DNA of 64,000 nt from Castellaniella ginsengisoli. Lineage in GTDB: Bacteria > Pseudomonadota > Gammaproteobacteria > Burkholderiales > Burkholderiaceae_B. The notes under the pieces are model-generated. The model searched no databases and was not told the origin of the DNA. It saw nothing but the letters and a program-made list of their open reading frames with translations. Shown here one piece after another: positions 27,473-35,118 of the stretch (its first letter is position 1; every line of letters starts with the position of its first letter). The stretch lies in NCBI RefSeq assembly GCF_039523235.1, contig NZ_BAAAEX010000010.1; one strand, given 5' to 3'. A program made the position numbers and the translations under genes.

Positions 27473-27922
27473 ATGCTGGAAAGCGATTCGATCCGGGAAT
27501 GTCCCTGCAGCCAGGAAACGCCGTTGAGCCGCCTGACGCTGCGCGAGCGGGAAGTGACCGCCTACCTGACGCGGGGGCGGTCCAATAAATACATTGCCGT
27601 AGAACTCGGGGTCACGCAGCGCACGATCGAAGCCCATCGTGCGCGGATATTCCAGAAACTGCGTGTACGCAATGCGGTCGAACTGACCCGTTATTGCCTG
27701 ACCAGGCGCTCGGGATCGGACGAGCCCGATGCCGGCTCGGGCAGCTCGGGGCCGCCTGCCGGAGGCGCCGTCCAGGCGCCCGGGCTCATTGCGCGCAGGC
27801 TTCGGCCGGTGATGCCGCCAGCTCCTGGATGGGGTCGATATCCGCCTGGCGGGTCAGGCGCGATTCCAGCAGGGGGGCCTGGCCGTTCAACTGCGCCAGC
27901 CGCAAGACGTTCGCCTGGATGA
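27473..27922 (+). CDS. Orphan LuxR-type (GerE) helix-turn-helix regulator
   Basis: 149 residues. Residues about 17-80 are a full LuxR-type DNA-binding domain (LTLREREVTAYLTRGRSNKYIA, VTQRTIEAHRARIFQKL; given as two motifs). No receiver or autoinducer-binding domain precedes it. After about residue 83 the protein is a Gly/Pro/Ser-rich tail of low complexity, of which the last 45 residues overlap the 3' end of the opposite-strand lipoprotein gene (27786-27922). Either the tail is dispensable or a stop was lost. A strong GGGGGAG (27460-27466) supports the ATG at 27473. Confidence 0.8.
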   Translation: MLESDSIRECPCSQETPLSRLTLREREVTAYLTRGRSNKYIAVELGVTQRTIEAHRARIFQKLRVRNAVELTRYCLTRRSGSDEPDAGSGSSGPPAGGAVQAPGLIARRLRPVMPPAPGWGRYPPGGSGAIPAGGPGRSTAPAARRSPG

Positions 27923-28448
27923 ATTCCAGAGTGGCATGGGCCTGGTCGCCGGCTTGCAGCACGATCCGTACCGGATCGGTCGAGACCAGATGCCAGCAGC
28001 CCATCGAGGCGGTGGCGGCTGCGCCGTCCAGAGGGGCGCTGCGGGCGCGCCATTGGCCGTCCGGTGCGAGGGTCACGGTCATGCGCCGCGGCGGGCAGGC
28101 CTGTTGCCCTGCGGGGCAGGCGATGGTGCCCAGGTAGGTGCGGGTTTCGGCCAGCGCCTGGGGCGTTGCGCCGGCGTTGGCCGGCGTGGCCTCCTGGCCT
28201 GGCGCGGCTTGCGCCGCACCGTCGTCCGGCGCCGCCTTTTTCTGGCTGTCGGCGCCGAATCCGAATTGCAACTGCGCAGGAGCGACCGTGCCGGCATCGC
28301 CGTGGGCGCGATGCCGGGCGTCGGACACCGTGTCGCCGCGCGGGACATCATAGAAGCCGGGTTCACGCTGCTGGGCGCAGGCGGCCAGCAGGGCCAGCAG
28401 CCCCAGGCTGAACAGGCGGATAAGGGTATGGGAAAGGGCGCGCGGCAT
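27786..28448 (-). CDS. NlpE-like lipoprotein
   Basis: 220-residue lipoprotein, lipobox LLAAC near residue 24, followed by a long Ala/Gly/Pro/Gln-rich spacer (about 40-100). The C-terminal domain resembles the copper-resistance/NlpE N-terminal fold: TYLGTIACPAGQQACPPRRMTVTL (strand with two cysteines), CWHLVSTDPVRIVL, and a final strand with LLESRL. NlpE in E. coli signals surface attachment and envelope stress through Cpx, but here the role is unknown. Start ATG 28448 (an in-frame ATG lies at 28463). Its 3' end overlaps the LuxR-type gene. Confidence 0.65.
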   Translation of the reverse strand: MPRALSHTLIRLFSLGLLALLAACAQQREPGFYDVPRGDTVSDARHRAHGDAGTVAPAQLQFGFGADSQKKAAPDDGAAQAAPGQEATPANAGATPQALAETRTYLGTIACPAGQQACPPRRMTVTLAPDGQWRARSAPLDGAAATASMGCWHLVSTDPVRIVLQAGDQAHATLEFIQANVLRLAQLNGQAPLLESRLTRQADIDPIQELAASPAEACAQ

Positions 28449-29241
28449 GGTCGTGGCGGACAAGGTCGTGAAGCCGCCATTCTACGCATTTGCGGGGGGC
28501 TTGGCGATGGGATGCGGGGCAATGGCCGGCTGGCCGGACGGCATATGGCAGGGATTGCCGGCGCTGGCGGACGCCGTGCACGGCCTGTCCGGATGGGGCG
28601 CCTGGGGCGTGGCCGTCGCGGCGGGAGCAGGCGCCGGCTCGCTGCTGGGGCGCTGGTCTCTGGCCTATGCGGATCGCCTGGCGGGCGGTGCGCCGGCCAC
28701 GGCGCGCACGCTCTGGGGCGCCGCCGCAGAGTCCGCCGCCCGCCCGTGGCAGCCGGCGCGGGATACGGCGATGGCGGCGGTGCTCGGCCTGGTGGCGGGC
28801 CTGCTGGCCGCCGGTGCCGGCCCGGGCCCCGGGCTGGTGCCCCTGGCGCTTGCCTTGGCGGCGCTGGGCTGGATCGATGCGCGCAGCGGCCTCCTGCCGG
28901 ATGCGATCACCTTGCCGCTGATGGCGGCCGGCTGGCTGCTGGGCGTCCAGGGCTTCGCGGATGCCGTGGTCGCCTGCGCGCTGATGGGGTCGGGCCTGGC
29001 CGGCGCCGCCTGCTTGTACCGCCGTGTGCGGGGGCGGGACGGCTTTGGCGGCGGCGATGTGAAATGCATGGCGGCATTGGCGGGCTGGCTGGGGCTGGAA
29101 ACCGCCGTGGGCATCCTCTGGCTGGCCTGCGTGCTGGGCGTGGCGGCCAGCCTGGGCCGGCGCGGCGGCCGGCTGCGGCCGTATCCCTTCGGGCCTTGCA
29201 TCGCCCTGGCGGCGGGGGCGTGGATGCTGGGATGCCCCTGA
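28447..29241 (+). CDS. Prepilin peptidase (A24 leader peptidase), reduced form
   Basis: Membrane aspartyl protease that cleaves type IV prepilins. The two catalytic aspartates are in GWIDARSGLLPD and in GFGGGDVK (GxGD motif), and the C-terminal YPFGP motif is present. The cysteine-rich N-methyltransferase region of classical PilD is missing. With the first ATG (28447) the product is 264 residues, but that codon shares CATG with the opposite-strand lipoprotein start; an ATG at 28507 with a G-rich leader is an alternative. No pilB or pilC gene precedes it here. It is followed by coaE, as in many gammaproteobacterial and betaproteobacterial pil loci. Confidence 0.8.
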   Translation: MVVADKVVKPPFYAFAGGLAMGCGAMAGWPDGIWQGLPALADAVHGLSGWGAWGVAVAAGAGAGSLLGRWSLAYADRLAGGAPATARTLWGAAAESAARPWQPARDTAMAAVLGLVAGLLAAGAGPGPGLVPLALALAALGWIDARSGLLPDAITLPLMAAGWLLGVQGFADAVVACALMGSGLAGAACLYRRVRGRDGFGGGDVKCMAALAGWLGLETAVGILWLACVLGVAASLGRRGGRLRPYPFGPCIALAAGAWMLGCP

Positions 29242-29284
29242 GGTGCGGTACATTCATGGTTTCAAGTCATCGTGCGGGGATGCC

Positions 29285-29917
29285 ATGTTTTCCATCGGCC
29301 TGACCGGCGGTATCGGTTCGGGGAAATCCATGGTGGCCGACTGGCTGGCCGAATGGGGGGCCGCGGTGATCGACACCGACCGGATCGCCCACGACCTGAC
29401 GGCGCCGGGCGGCGCCGCGATCGAAGCGGTGCGGGCGGCATTCGGCGCGCAGGCGATCACGCCTGAGGGCGCGTTGGACCGCAACTGGATGCGCGAACGC
29501 GTCTTCGCCGATCCGGATGCGCGGCGGCAACTGGAATCCGTGCTTCATCCTCTCATCGATCAGGCCGTGCGCGCGCAGGCCGAACGGGCCCAAGGGCCTT
29601 ATGTGGTCTTTGTCGTGCCGCTGCTGGTCGAATCGGGCCGTTGGCGAGACCGGGTGGACCGCATCTGCGTGGTCGACTGCGATCCCGAGACCCAGATCCG
29701 CCGGGTGCAGGCGCGCAGCGGGCTGACGCGCGACACCATTGGGCGTATCATGTCCGCTCAGGCGTCCAGGGCGGATCGCCTGGCGGCGGCCGACGACGTG
29801 ATCGTCAACGATGAATCGACCGATCCGGGCGCGCTGCGCCGGCGCGCGTTCCAGCAGCACCAGCGGTGGTGCGCCCGCGCCGCCCAGTCGACGGATGGGC
29901 ACATCACTCATGGATAG
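29285..29917 (+). CDS. coaE: Dephospho-CoA kinase
   Basis: Last step of coenzyme A synthesis. The 210-residue P-loop kinase begins with FSIGLTGGIGSGKS (Walker A about 8-15), then VIDTDRIAHDL, HPLI, VVFVVPLLVE and a lid region with RIMSAQASR. The frame is open upstream, but the ATG at 29285 with GGGGA 8 bp before it gives the family N-terminus. Lies between the prepilin peptidase and zapD. Confidence 0.95.
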   Translation: MFSIGLTGGIGSGKSMVADWLAEWGAAVIDTDRIAHDLTAPGGAAIEAVRAAFGAQAITPEGALDRNWMRERVFADPDARRQLESVLHPLIDQAVRAQAERAQGPYVVFVVPLLVESGRWRDRVDRICVVDCDPETQIRRVQARSGLTRDTIGRIMSAQASRADRLAAADDVIVNDESTDPGALRRRAFQQHQRWCARAAQSTDGHITHG

Positions 29918-29929
29918 GGCCTTTTACGC

Positions 29930-30682
29930 GTGATTCTGTACGAGTATCCCTGCAATGAACGTGTACGCACCCTGCTGAGGGTCGAATACCTATTCGACCG
30001 CCTGTTCTTCTTCGCCAGAGGCGAGGATGCCCATTGCCACCAGATCGCCATGGCCACGCTGTTCGATCTGCTGGACATCTGCGAACGCGCCGATGTCCGC
30101 ACGGCAGTGCTCCAGGACATGGACCGCCATCGCTCCGCCTTGGCGGCGCTGCGCGAACATCCGGGGGTGGACGGCGTCACGCTGGACAAGCTCCTCGGGG
30201 AAATCCAGGCCGTGTCCGCGGCCCTCGCCGGCCAGGGCCGCATCGGCCAGTGCCTGCGCGACAATGAATGGCTCGCCAGCCTGCGCGGGCGGATCACGAT
30301 GCCGGGCGGATCCTCGCCCGTGGACATGCCTTCCTATTATTCCTGGCAACTGAAGCCGGCGCAGACGCGCGTCTCCGATCTGCACGGCTGGATCGAGCCA
30401 TTGATGCCGCTGCACCGGGCCATGGCCTTGATCCTGCAGATGCTGCGCGACGCCGGCGACGCCCAGGATCAGGTGGCCGGGCAGGGCGCCTACCAGGAAA
30501 TGCTGGGGGGCAAATCTTTTCAGTTGCTGCGCGTCTGGGTCGATCCTGCCCTGGGCGTCTTTCCGGAAGTCAGTGCCAACAAATACGTGATCTGGGTGCG
30601 TTTCTCGACCCAGGACAACGAGCTCAAGCCCCAGCCGGTCGGTCGCGACGTTGCGTTCCGCCTGGCCCGCTGCAATCTGTAG
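29930..30682 (+). CDS. zapD: Cell division protein ZapD
   Basis: FtsZ-binding protein that cross-links filaments in the Z ring. The 250-residue product has the family N-terminus ILYEYPCNERVRTLLRVEYLFDR (split: ILYEYPCNERVRT then LLRVEYLFDR), LPSYYSW-like MPSYYSWQ and the C-terminal YVIWVRF. The start is a GTG at 29930, preceded by AGGG. It follows coaE by 12 bp. The yacG gene usually found next is absent; the RND efflux operon begins 8 bp later. Confidence 0.93.
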   Translation: MILYEYPCNERVRTLLRVEYLFDRLFFFARGEDAHCHQIAMATLFDLLDICERADVRTAVLQDMDRHRSALAALREHPGVDGVTLDKLLGEIQAVSAALAGQGRIGQCLRDNEWLASLRGRITMPGGSSPVDMPSYYSWQLKPAQTRVSDLHGWIEPLMPLHRAMALILQMLRDAGDAQDQVAGQGAYQEMLGGKSFQLLRVWVDPALGVFPEVSANKYVIWVRFSTQDNELKPQPVGRDVAFRLARCNL

Positions 30683-30690
30683 GACCCCTC

Positions 30691-31956
30691 ATGATCAACG
30701 CAACGACGCGTCTCCGTGGCACGCGCCGCATCATCCTGGCGTGGGCGGCGGCCTGCGGGCTGGTGGTGTTTGCCCTATGGTATTTCTGGCCGGGCGGCGG
30801 GGCTGAGCCGGGCGGGCGGGGATTCCGGATGAGCGGACAGGCGACGCCGGTGTCCGTCACGCAGGCCGTGACGGGCCGGATCGACCGTGCCTTGCGGGCC
30901 CTGGGCACCGTGACGCCGTTGGCGACCGTCACGATCCGCGCGCGCGTGGACGGTCCGTTGCAGTCCTTGAATTTCGCCGACGGCCAGGCCGTGCGGGCTG
31001 GCGACGTGCTGGCGGTGATCGACCCCAAGCCCTTCCGCATCCAGCTCGACCAGGCTTTGGGACTGCAGATGCAGCATGCCGCCCAGTTGGAGCAGGCGCG
31101 CCGCGATCTGGCGCGCTACGAGCAATTGTTCAAGCAGGATTCGGTCGCCCGCCAGCAATTGGACACCGCGCGCGCGCTGGTGCGCCAATATCAGGGGCAG
31201 GCGAAATCAGATCAGGCGGCGGTCGCCGATGCGCGCTTGCAACTGAGCTACACCGAGATTCGCGCCCCCGTCGACGGACGCCTGGGCCTGCGCAAGGTCG
31301 ATGTGGGCAATATGACCCGCTCTTCCGATGCCGACGGTCTGGTGGTGCTGACGCAGAGCCAGCCGATCGATGTGGTGTTCTCCATCCCCCAGACGCGCCT
31401 GCAGGCCTTGCTGGAGGCGCGCCAGACCGAACCGGACCTGGAGGTGCGCCTGTTCGGCGAGGCCGCCGGGACGATGCTGGCCGCCGGCACCCTGGTGGCG
31501 GTGGACAACCAGATCGACGTGGCAACCGGCACGGTCCGGCTCAAGGCCCGGTTCGACAATGCCGATGAATCCCTGTTTCCCAACCAGTTTGTCCAGGTCC
31601 GTCTGCGCCTGGGCGCGCAGGACGGGGTGACGCTGCCCCTGCGGGCGGTGCAGCGCGGTTCGCAGGGCGAATACGTGTATCGGGTGGGCGCCGACAACAA
31701 GGCGCACGTCGTGCCGGTTGTGACCGGCGTGGATGACGGCGAGCGCGTGGTGATCGAATCCGGCTTGCAGGCGGGCGACACGGTGGTGGTCGAGGGCACG
31801 GATCGGCTGCGCGAAGGCAGCACCGTGGAAATCATTCAGCCCGATGCCGCAGGCGGCGGGCCCGGCGCCGATCCGGCCGCCCCCGAGGCCGCCGGCCAGC
31901 CGCGGGCCGGATCGGCGGGGGCACACCAGGGTGTGGGCCGGAGCCCGGCCTCGTGA
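30691..31956 (+). CDS. mdtA: RND efflux membrane-fusion protein, MdtA-like
   Basis: Periplasmic adaptor of a tripartite multidrug pump, 421 residues. It has an N-terminal membrane anchor (about 12-34), a lipoyl/hairpin region (LVQYQG-type coiled coil about 105-165), barrel domain and a membrane-proximal domain. Motifs include GTVTPLATVTIRARVDG, LDTARALVRQYQGQ, LSYTEIRAPVDGRLGLRKVD and the C-terminal Gly/Pro-rich tail. Shine-Dalgarno AGGA upstream of ATG 30691. Its TGA overlaps the GTG start of mdtB (GTGA). Confidence 0.9.
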   Translation: MINATTRLRGTRRIILAWAAACGLVVFALWYFWPGGGAEPGGRGFRMSGQATPVSVTQAVTGRIDRALRALGTVTPLATVTIRARVDGPLQSLNFADGQAVRAGDVLAVIDPKPFRIQLDQALGLQMQHAAQLEQARRDLARYEQLFKQDSVARQQLDTARALVRQYQGQAKSDQAAVADARLQLSYTEIRAPVDGRLGLRKVDVGNMTRSSDADGLVVLTQSQPIDVVFSIPQTRLQALLEARQTEPDLEVRLFGEAAGTMLAAGTLVAVDNQIDVATGTVRLKARFDNADESLFPNQFVQVRLRLGAQDGVTLPLRAVQRGSQGEYVYRVGADNKAHVVPVVTGVDDGERVVIESGLQAGDTVVVEGTDRLREGSTVEIIQPDAAGGGPGADPAAPEAAGQPRAGSAGAHQGVGRSPAS

Positions 31957-34900
31957 ACCTATCGCGTTTGTTCATTCTGCGGCCGGTCGCCACGACCCTG
32001 GCGATGGTTGCGCTGGCGCTGGCGGGCTTGCTGGCTTATCGCGAATTGCCGGTATCGGCGCTGCCCCAGGTTGATTTTCCCACCATCCAGGTCACCACCT
32101 TGTATCCAGGCGCCGGGCCGGAGGTCATGACCGCGCTGGTGACCTCGCCGCTGGAGCGCCAGTTCGGCCAGATGCCGGGCCTGGCGCAGATGCTGTCCAC
32201 CAGTTCGGGCGGTTCGTCGCGCATCACCTTGCGTTTCGATCTGGGCCTGCCGCTGGACGTGGCCGAGCAGGAGGTGCAGGCGGCCATCAACGCGGCCTCG
32301 AACCTGCTGCCTTCGGACATGCCTTCGCCGCCGATCTACAGCAAGATCAATCCGGCCGACGCGCCGGTGATGACGCTGGCGGTGACGTCCCCCACGCTGC
32401 CGCTGCCCCTGGTGCGCGACCTGATCGAGGTGCGGGTGGCGCAGAAGCTGTCCCAGATCAGCGGCGTCGGGCTGGTCAGCGTGGCCGGGGGCCAGCGGCC
32501 GGCCGTGCGCATCCAGGTCGATGCCCAGGCGCTAGCCGCGCACCGGCTGACGCTGGCCGACGTGCGCCGGGTCGTGACCCAGGCCAACGTCAACCAGCCC
32601 AAGGGCAATCTGGACGGGCCGCAGCGTTCGATCACCATCAGCGTCAACGACCAGCTCAAGGATCCGGCCGAGTATGAACGGCTGATCCTGGCCTATGAGA
32701 ACGGCGCGCCGCTGCGTCTGGGCGACGTGGCGCAGGTGCGCCGCGCGGCGGAAAATCGCGATCAGGCCGCCTGGTTCGGCCGCACGCCGGCCATTCTGCT
32801 GAACATCCAGCGCCAGCCCGGCGCCAACGTCATCGAAGTGGTGGATCGTGTCCAGGCCTTGCTGCCCGGTTTACGGACGATGCTGCCGACCGGCGTGGAA
32901 CTGCAGGTGGCCTCGGACCGGACGCGTACGATCCGGGATTCGGTGTCCCATGTTCAAGTCGAGATGCTGCTGGCCATCGTTCTGGTGGTGGCGGTGACCT
33001 TCGTGTTCCTGCGCACCTGGCGGGCCACACTGATCCCCGGCGTGGTCGTGCCGCTGTCCCTGGTCGGGACGTTCGCCCTGATGGCGTTGCTGGGCTTCAG
33101 CATCAACAACCTGACCTTGATGGCCCTCACCATCGCCACGGGTTTCGTCGTGGATGACGCCATCGTCATGGTGGAGAACATCGCCCGCCGCATCGAGGCG
33201 GGAGAAAGCGCCATGACGGCTGCGCTGCGCGGATCCAGGCAGATCGGCTTCACCCTGGTGTCGCTGACCTTGTCGCTGATCGCGGTGTTGATTCCCCTGC
33301 TGTTCATGGGCGACGTGGTGGGGCGGCTGTTCCGCGAATTCGCCGTCACCCTGGCCGTCGCCATCCTGCTGTCGCTGCTGATCTCCCTCACGCTCACGCC
33401 CATGATGTGCGCCCGCATGCTGCGCCCCGAGCCCGGCGAGCAGGCGGAGCCTGCGCGGCGTGGGGGCCTCTTTCTGCCGCCGGGCCGTCCCAAGGCAGAA
33501 AGCGCCCCCTCGGGGGGCAGCGAGCAGGCGGAGCCTGCGTGGCGTGGGGGCCATATCTCCTGGATGAACCGGCTGATCGCCGCCTATGACCGGGGGCTGC
33601 GCTGGGTTCTGGCGCACCAGCGGGCGACCCTGTGGGCGGTCGTGGCGACGCTGCTCGTCACGGCGGGCCTGTATGCCGCCATCCCCAAGGGTTTTTTTCC
33701 GCAGCAGGATACGGGGGCCGTGCAGGCCATTACCCAGGGGCCGCAGTCGGCCTCGTTCCAGGTCATGAACCGCCTGCAGCAGCAGGCGGTCGAACGGGTG
33801 CTGGCCGATCCGGCCGTGGCGACGGTGGCTTCCTTCATCGGCATCGACGGCGACAACACGACCCTGAACACCGGGCGCCTGCAGATTACGCTCAAGCCGC
33901 TGGCCGAGCGCGGTGAACGGGCGGACGCCGTGATCGACCGGCTGCAGGCGGCCTTGCAGCCGGTCGTGGGCCTGGAGGCCTGGCTGCAGCCGGTGCAGGA
34001 GCTCTCCGTCGAGGACCAGGTCAGCCGCGGCCAGTTCCAGATGACGCTGTCCAGTCCGGATGAAGCCGCCCTGGCGCGCTGGACGCCCCGGCTGATCGAT
34101 GCGCTGCGCGCGTTGCCGGGGTTGCGCGATGTGGCCGGGGACCTGCAGGACCGGGGCCTGGCGCTGGCCGTGACGGTGAATCGCGATGCGGCGGCGCGTT
34201 TGGGCGTCACCCAGACGGCCATCGACGACGCACTCTACGATGCTTTCGGCCAGCGGCTGATTTCCACGATCTATACGCAGTCGGCCCAGTACCGGGTGGT
34301 GCTGGAGGCCGATGCGGGCCTGCTCGACGGCGGCCCCGCCGCGCTGGAGCTTCTGCACGTGCCGACGGCCTCGGGCGGAGTCACCCCGCTGTCCAGCGTG
34401 GCACGTTTCGAGCCGGGTCTGGCGCGCCTGGCCGTGCAGCGTCTGGACCAGTTCCCGGCCGCCACCGTGTCGTTCAGCCTGGCGCCGGGTATGGCCCTGT
34501 CCGACGCTGTGCAGGCCATTGCATCGGCGCGCGCGGCGCTGGGCGTGCCGGATTCCATCGAAGTCCGCTTTCAGGGGGCGGCCCGGGCCTTCCAGGCTTC
34601 GCTGTCGAGCACGCTGTGGCTGTTGCTGGCGGCCGTGGTGACCATGTACATCGTGCTGGGGGTGCTGTACGAAAGCCTGATCCATCCGGTCACCATCCTG
34701 TCCACGCTGCCTTCGGCGGCCATCGGAGCGCTGCTGGCGCTGTGGCTGGGCGGCGCGCATCTGGACATGATCGGCGTGATCGGCATCATCCTGCTGATCG
34801 GCATCGTCAAGAAAAACGCCATCCTGATGATCGACTTCGCCCTGGATGCCCAGCGCGAGCGCGGCCTGGGGCCCCAGGCCGCGATCCACGAGGCCGCGCT

Positions 34901-35117
34901 GCTGCGGTTTCGCCCCATTCTGATGACGACCTTGGCGGCCTTCTTCAGCGCCATCCCGCTGATGCTGGCCTCGGGTTCGGGGGCGGAGCTGCGCCAGCCG
35001 CTGGGTCTGGCCATGGTGGGCGGGCTGCTGTGCAGCCAGGTGTTGACGCTGTTCACCACTCCGGTGATCTATCTGCTGTTCGAGCGTTTGGCTCATCGCC
35101 GGGCGGCGGGCGGCTGA
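31953..35117 (+). CDS. mdtB: RND efflux pump inner-membrane subunit, MdtB-like, carrying a repeat-derived insertion
   Basis: 1054-residue RND transporter of the hydrophobe/amphiphile efflux family, MdtB type. It shows the N-terminal FILRPVATTLAMVALALAG, two large periplasmic loops and twelve membrane segments, with GFVVDDAIVMVENI in TM4 carrying the proton-relay aspartates and IPKGFFPQQDTGAV after TM7. The loop between TM6 and TM7 contains about 40 residues (GEQAEPARRGGL... to EPAWRGGH) encoded by copy 2 of the repeat (33435-33552), in frame. This is a cytoplasmic linker, so function is probably kept. GTG start coupled to mdtA; mdtC follows after 1 bp. Confidence 0.92.
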   Translation: MNLSRLFILRPVATTLAMVALALAGLLAYRELPVSALPQVDFPTIQVTTLYPGAGPEVMTALVTSPLERQFGQMPGLAQMLSTSSGGSSRITLRFDLGLPLDVAEQEVQAAINAASNLLPSDMPSPPIYSKINPADAPVMTLAVTSPTLPLPLVRDLIEVRVAQKLSQISGVGLVSVAGGQRPAVRIQVDAQALAAHRLTLADVRRVVTQANVNQPKGNLDGPQRSITISVNDQLKDPAEYERLILAYENGAPLRLGDVAQVRRAAENRDQAAWFGRTPAILLNIQRQPGANVIEVVDRVQALLPGLRTMLPTGVELQVASDRTRTIRDSVSHVQVEMLLAIVLVVAVTFVFLRTWRATLIPGVVVPLSLVGTFALMALLGFSINNLTLMALTIATGFVVDDAIVMVENIARRIEAGESAMTAALRGSRQIGFTLVSLTLSLIAVLIPLLFMGDVVGRLFREFAVTLAVAILLSLLISLTLTPMMCARMLRPEPGEQAEPARRGGLFLPPGRPKAESAPSGGSEQAEPAWRGGHISWMNRLIAAYDRGLRWVLAHQRATLWAVVATLLVTAGLYAAIPKGFFPQQDTGAVQAITQGPQSASFQVMNRLQQQAVERVLADPAVATVASFIGIDGDNTTLNTGRLQITLKPLAERGERADAVIDRLQAALQPVVGLEAWLQPVQELSVEDQVSRGQFQMTLSSPDEAALARWTPRLIDALRALPGLRDVAGDLQDRGLALAVTVNRDAAARLGVTQTAIDDALYDAFGQRLISTIYTQSAQYRVVLEADAGLLDGGPAALELLHVPTASGGVTPLSSVARFEPGLARLAVQRLDQFPAATVSFSLAPGMALSDAVQAIASARAALGVPDSIEVRFQGAARAFQASLSSTLWLLLAAVVTMYIVLGVLYESLIHPVTILSTLPSAAIGALLALWLGGAHLDMIGVIGIILLIGIVKKNAILMIDFALDAQRERGLGPQAAIHEAALLRFRPILMTTLAAFFSAIPLMLASGSGAELRQPLGLAMVGGLLCSQVLTLFTTPVIYLLFERLAHRRAAGG
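33435..33552. repeat. Structured repeat element, copy 2 (in frame inside mdtB)
   Basis: Same architecture as the copy at 4411-4530: two direct repeats with arms GCAGGC/GCCTGC and loop GGA, flanking a hairpin CTTTCTGCC / GGCAGAAAG. Compared with copy 1 (TTTTTTGCC / GGCAAAAAA) two T:A pairs have become C:G on both arms. The loop GCCGGGCCGTCCCAA is identical in both copies. Read in the mdtB frame it encodes a Gly/Pro-rich peptide with FLPPGRPKA, also encoded by copy 1 in the ubiE-leader frame. Confidence 0.85.
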
Positions 35118-35118
35118 C

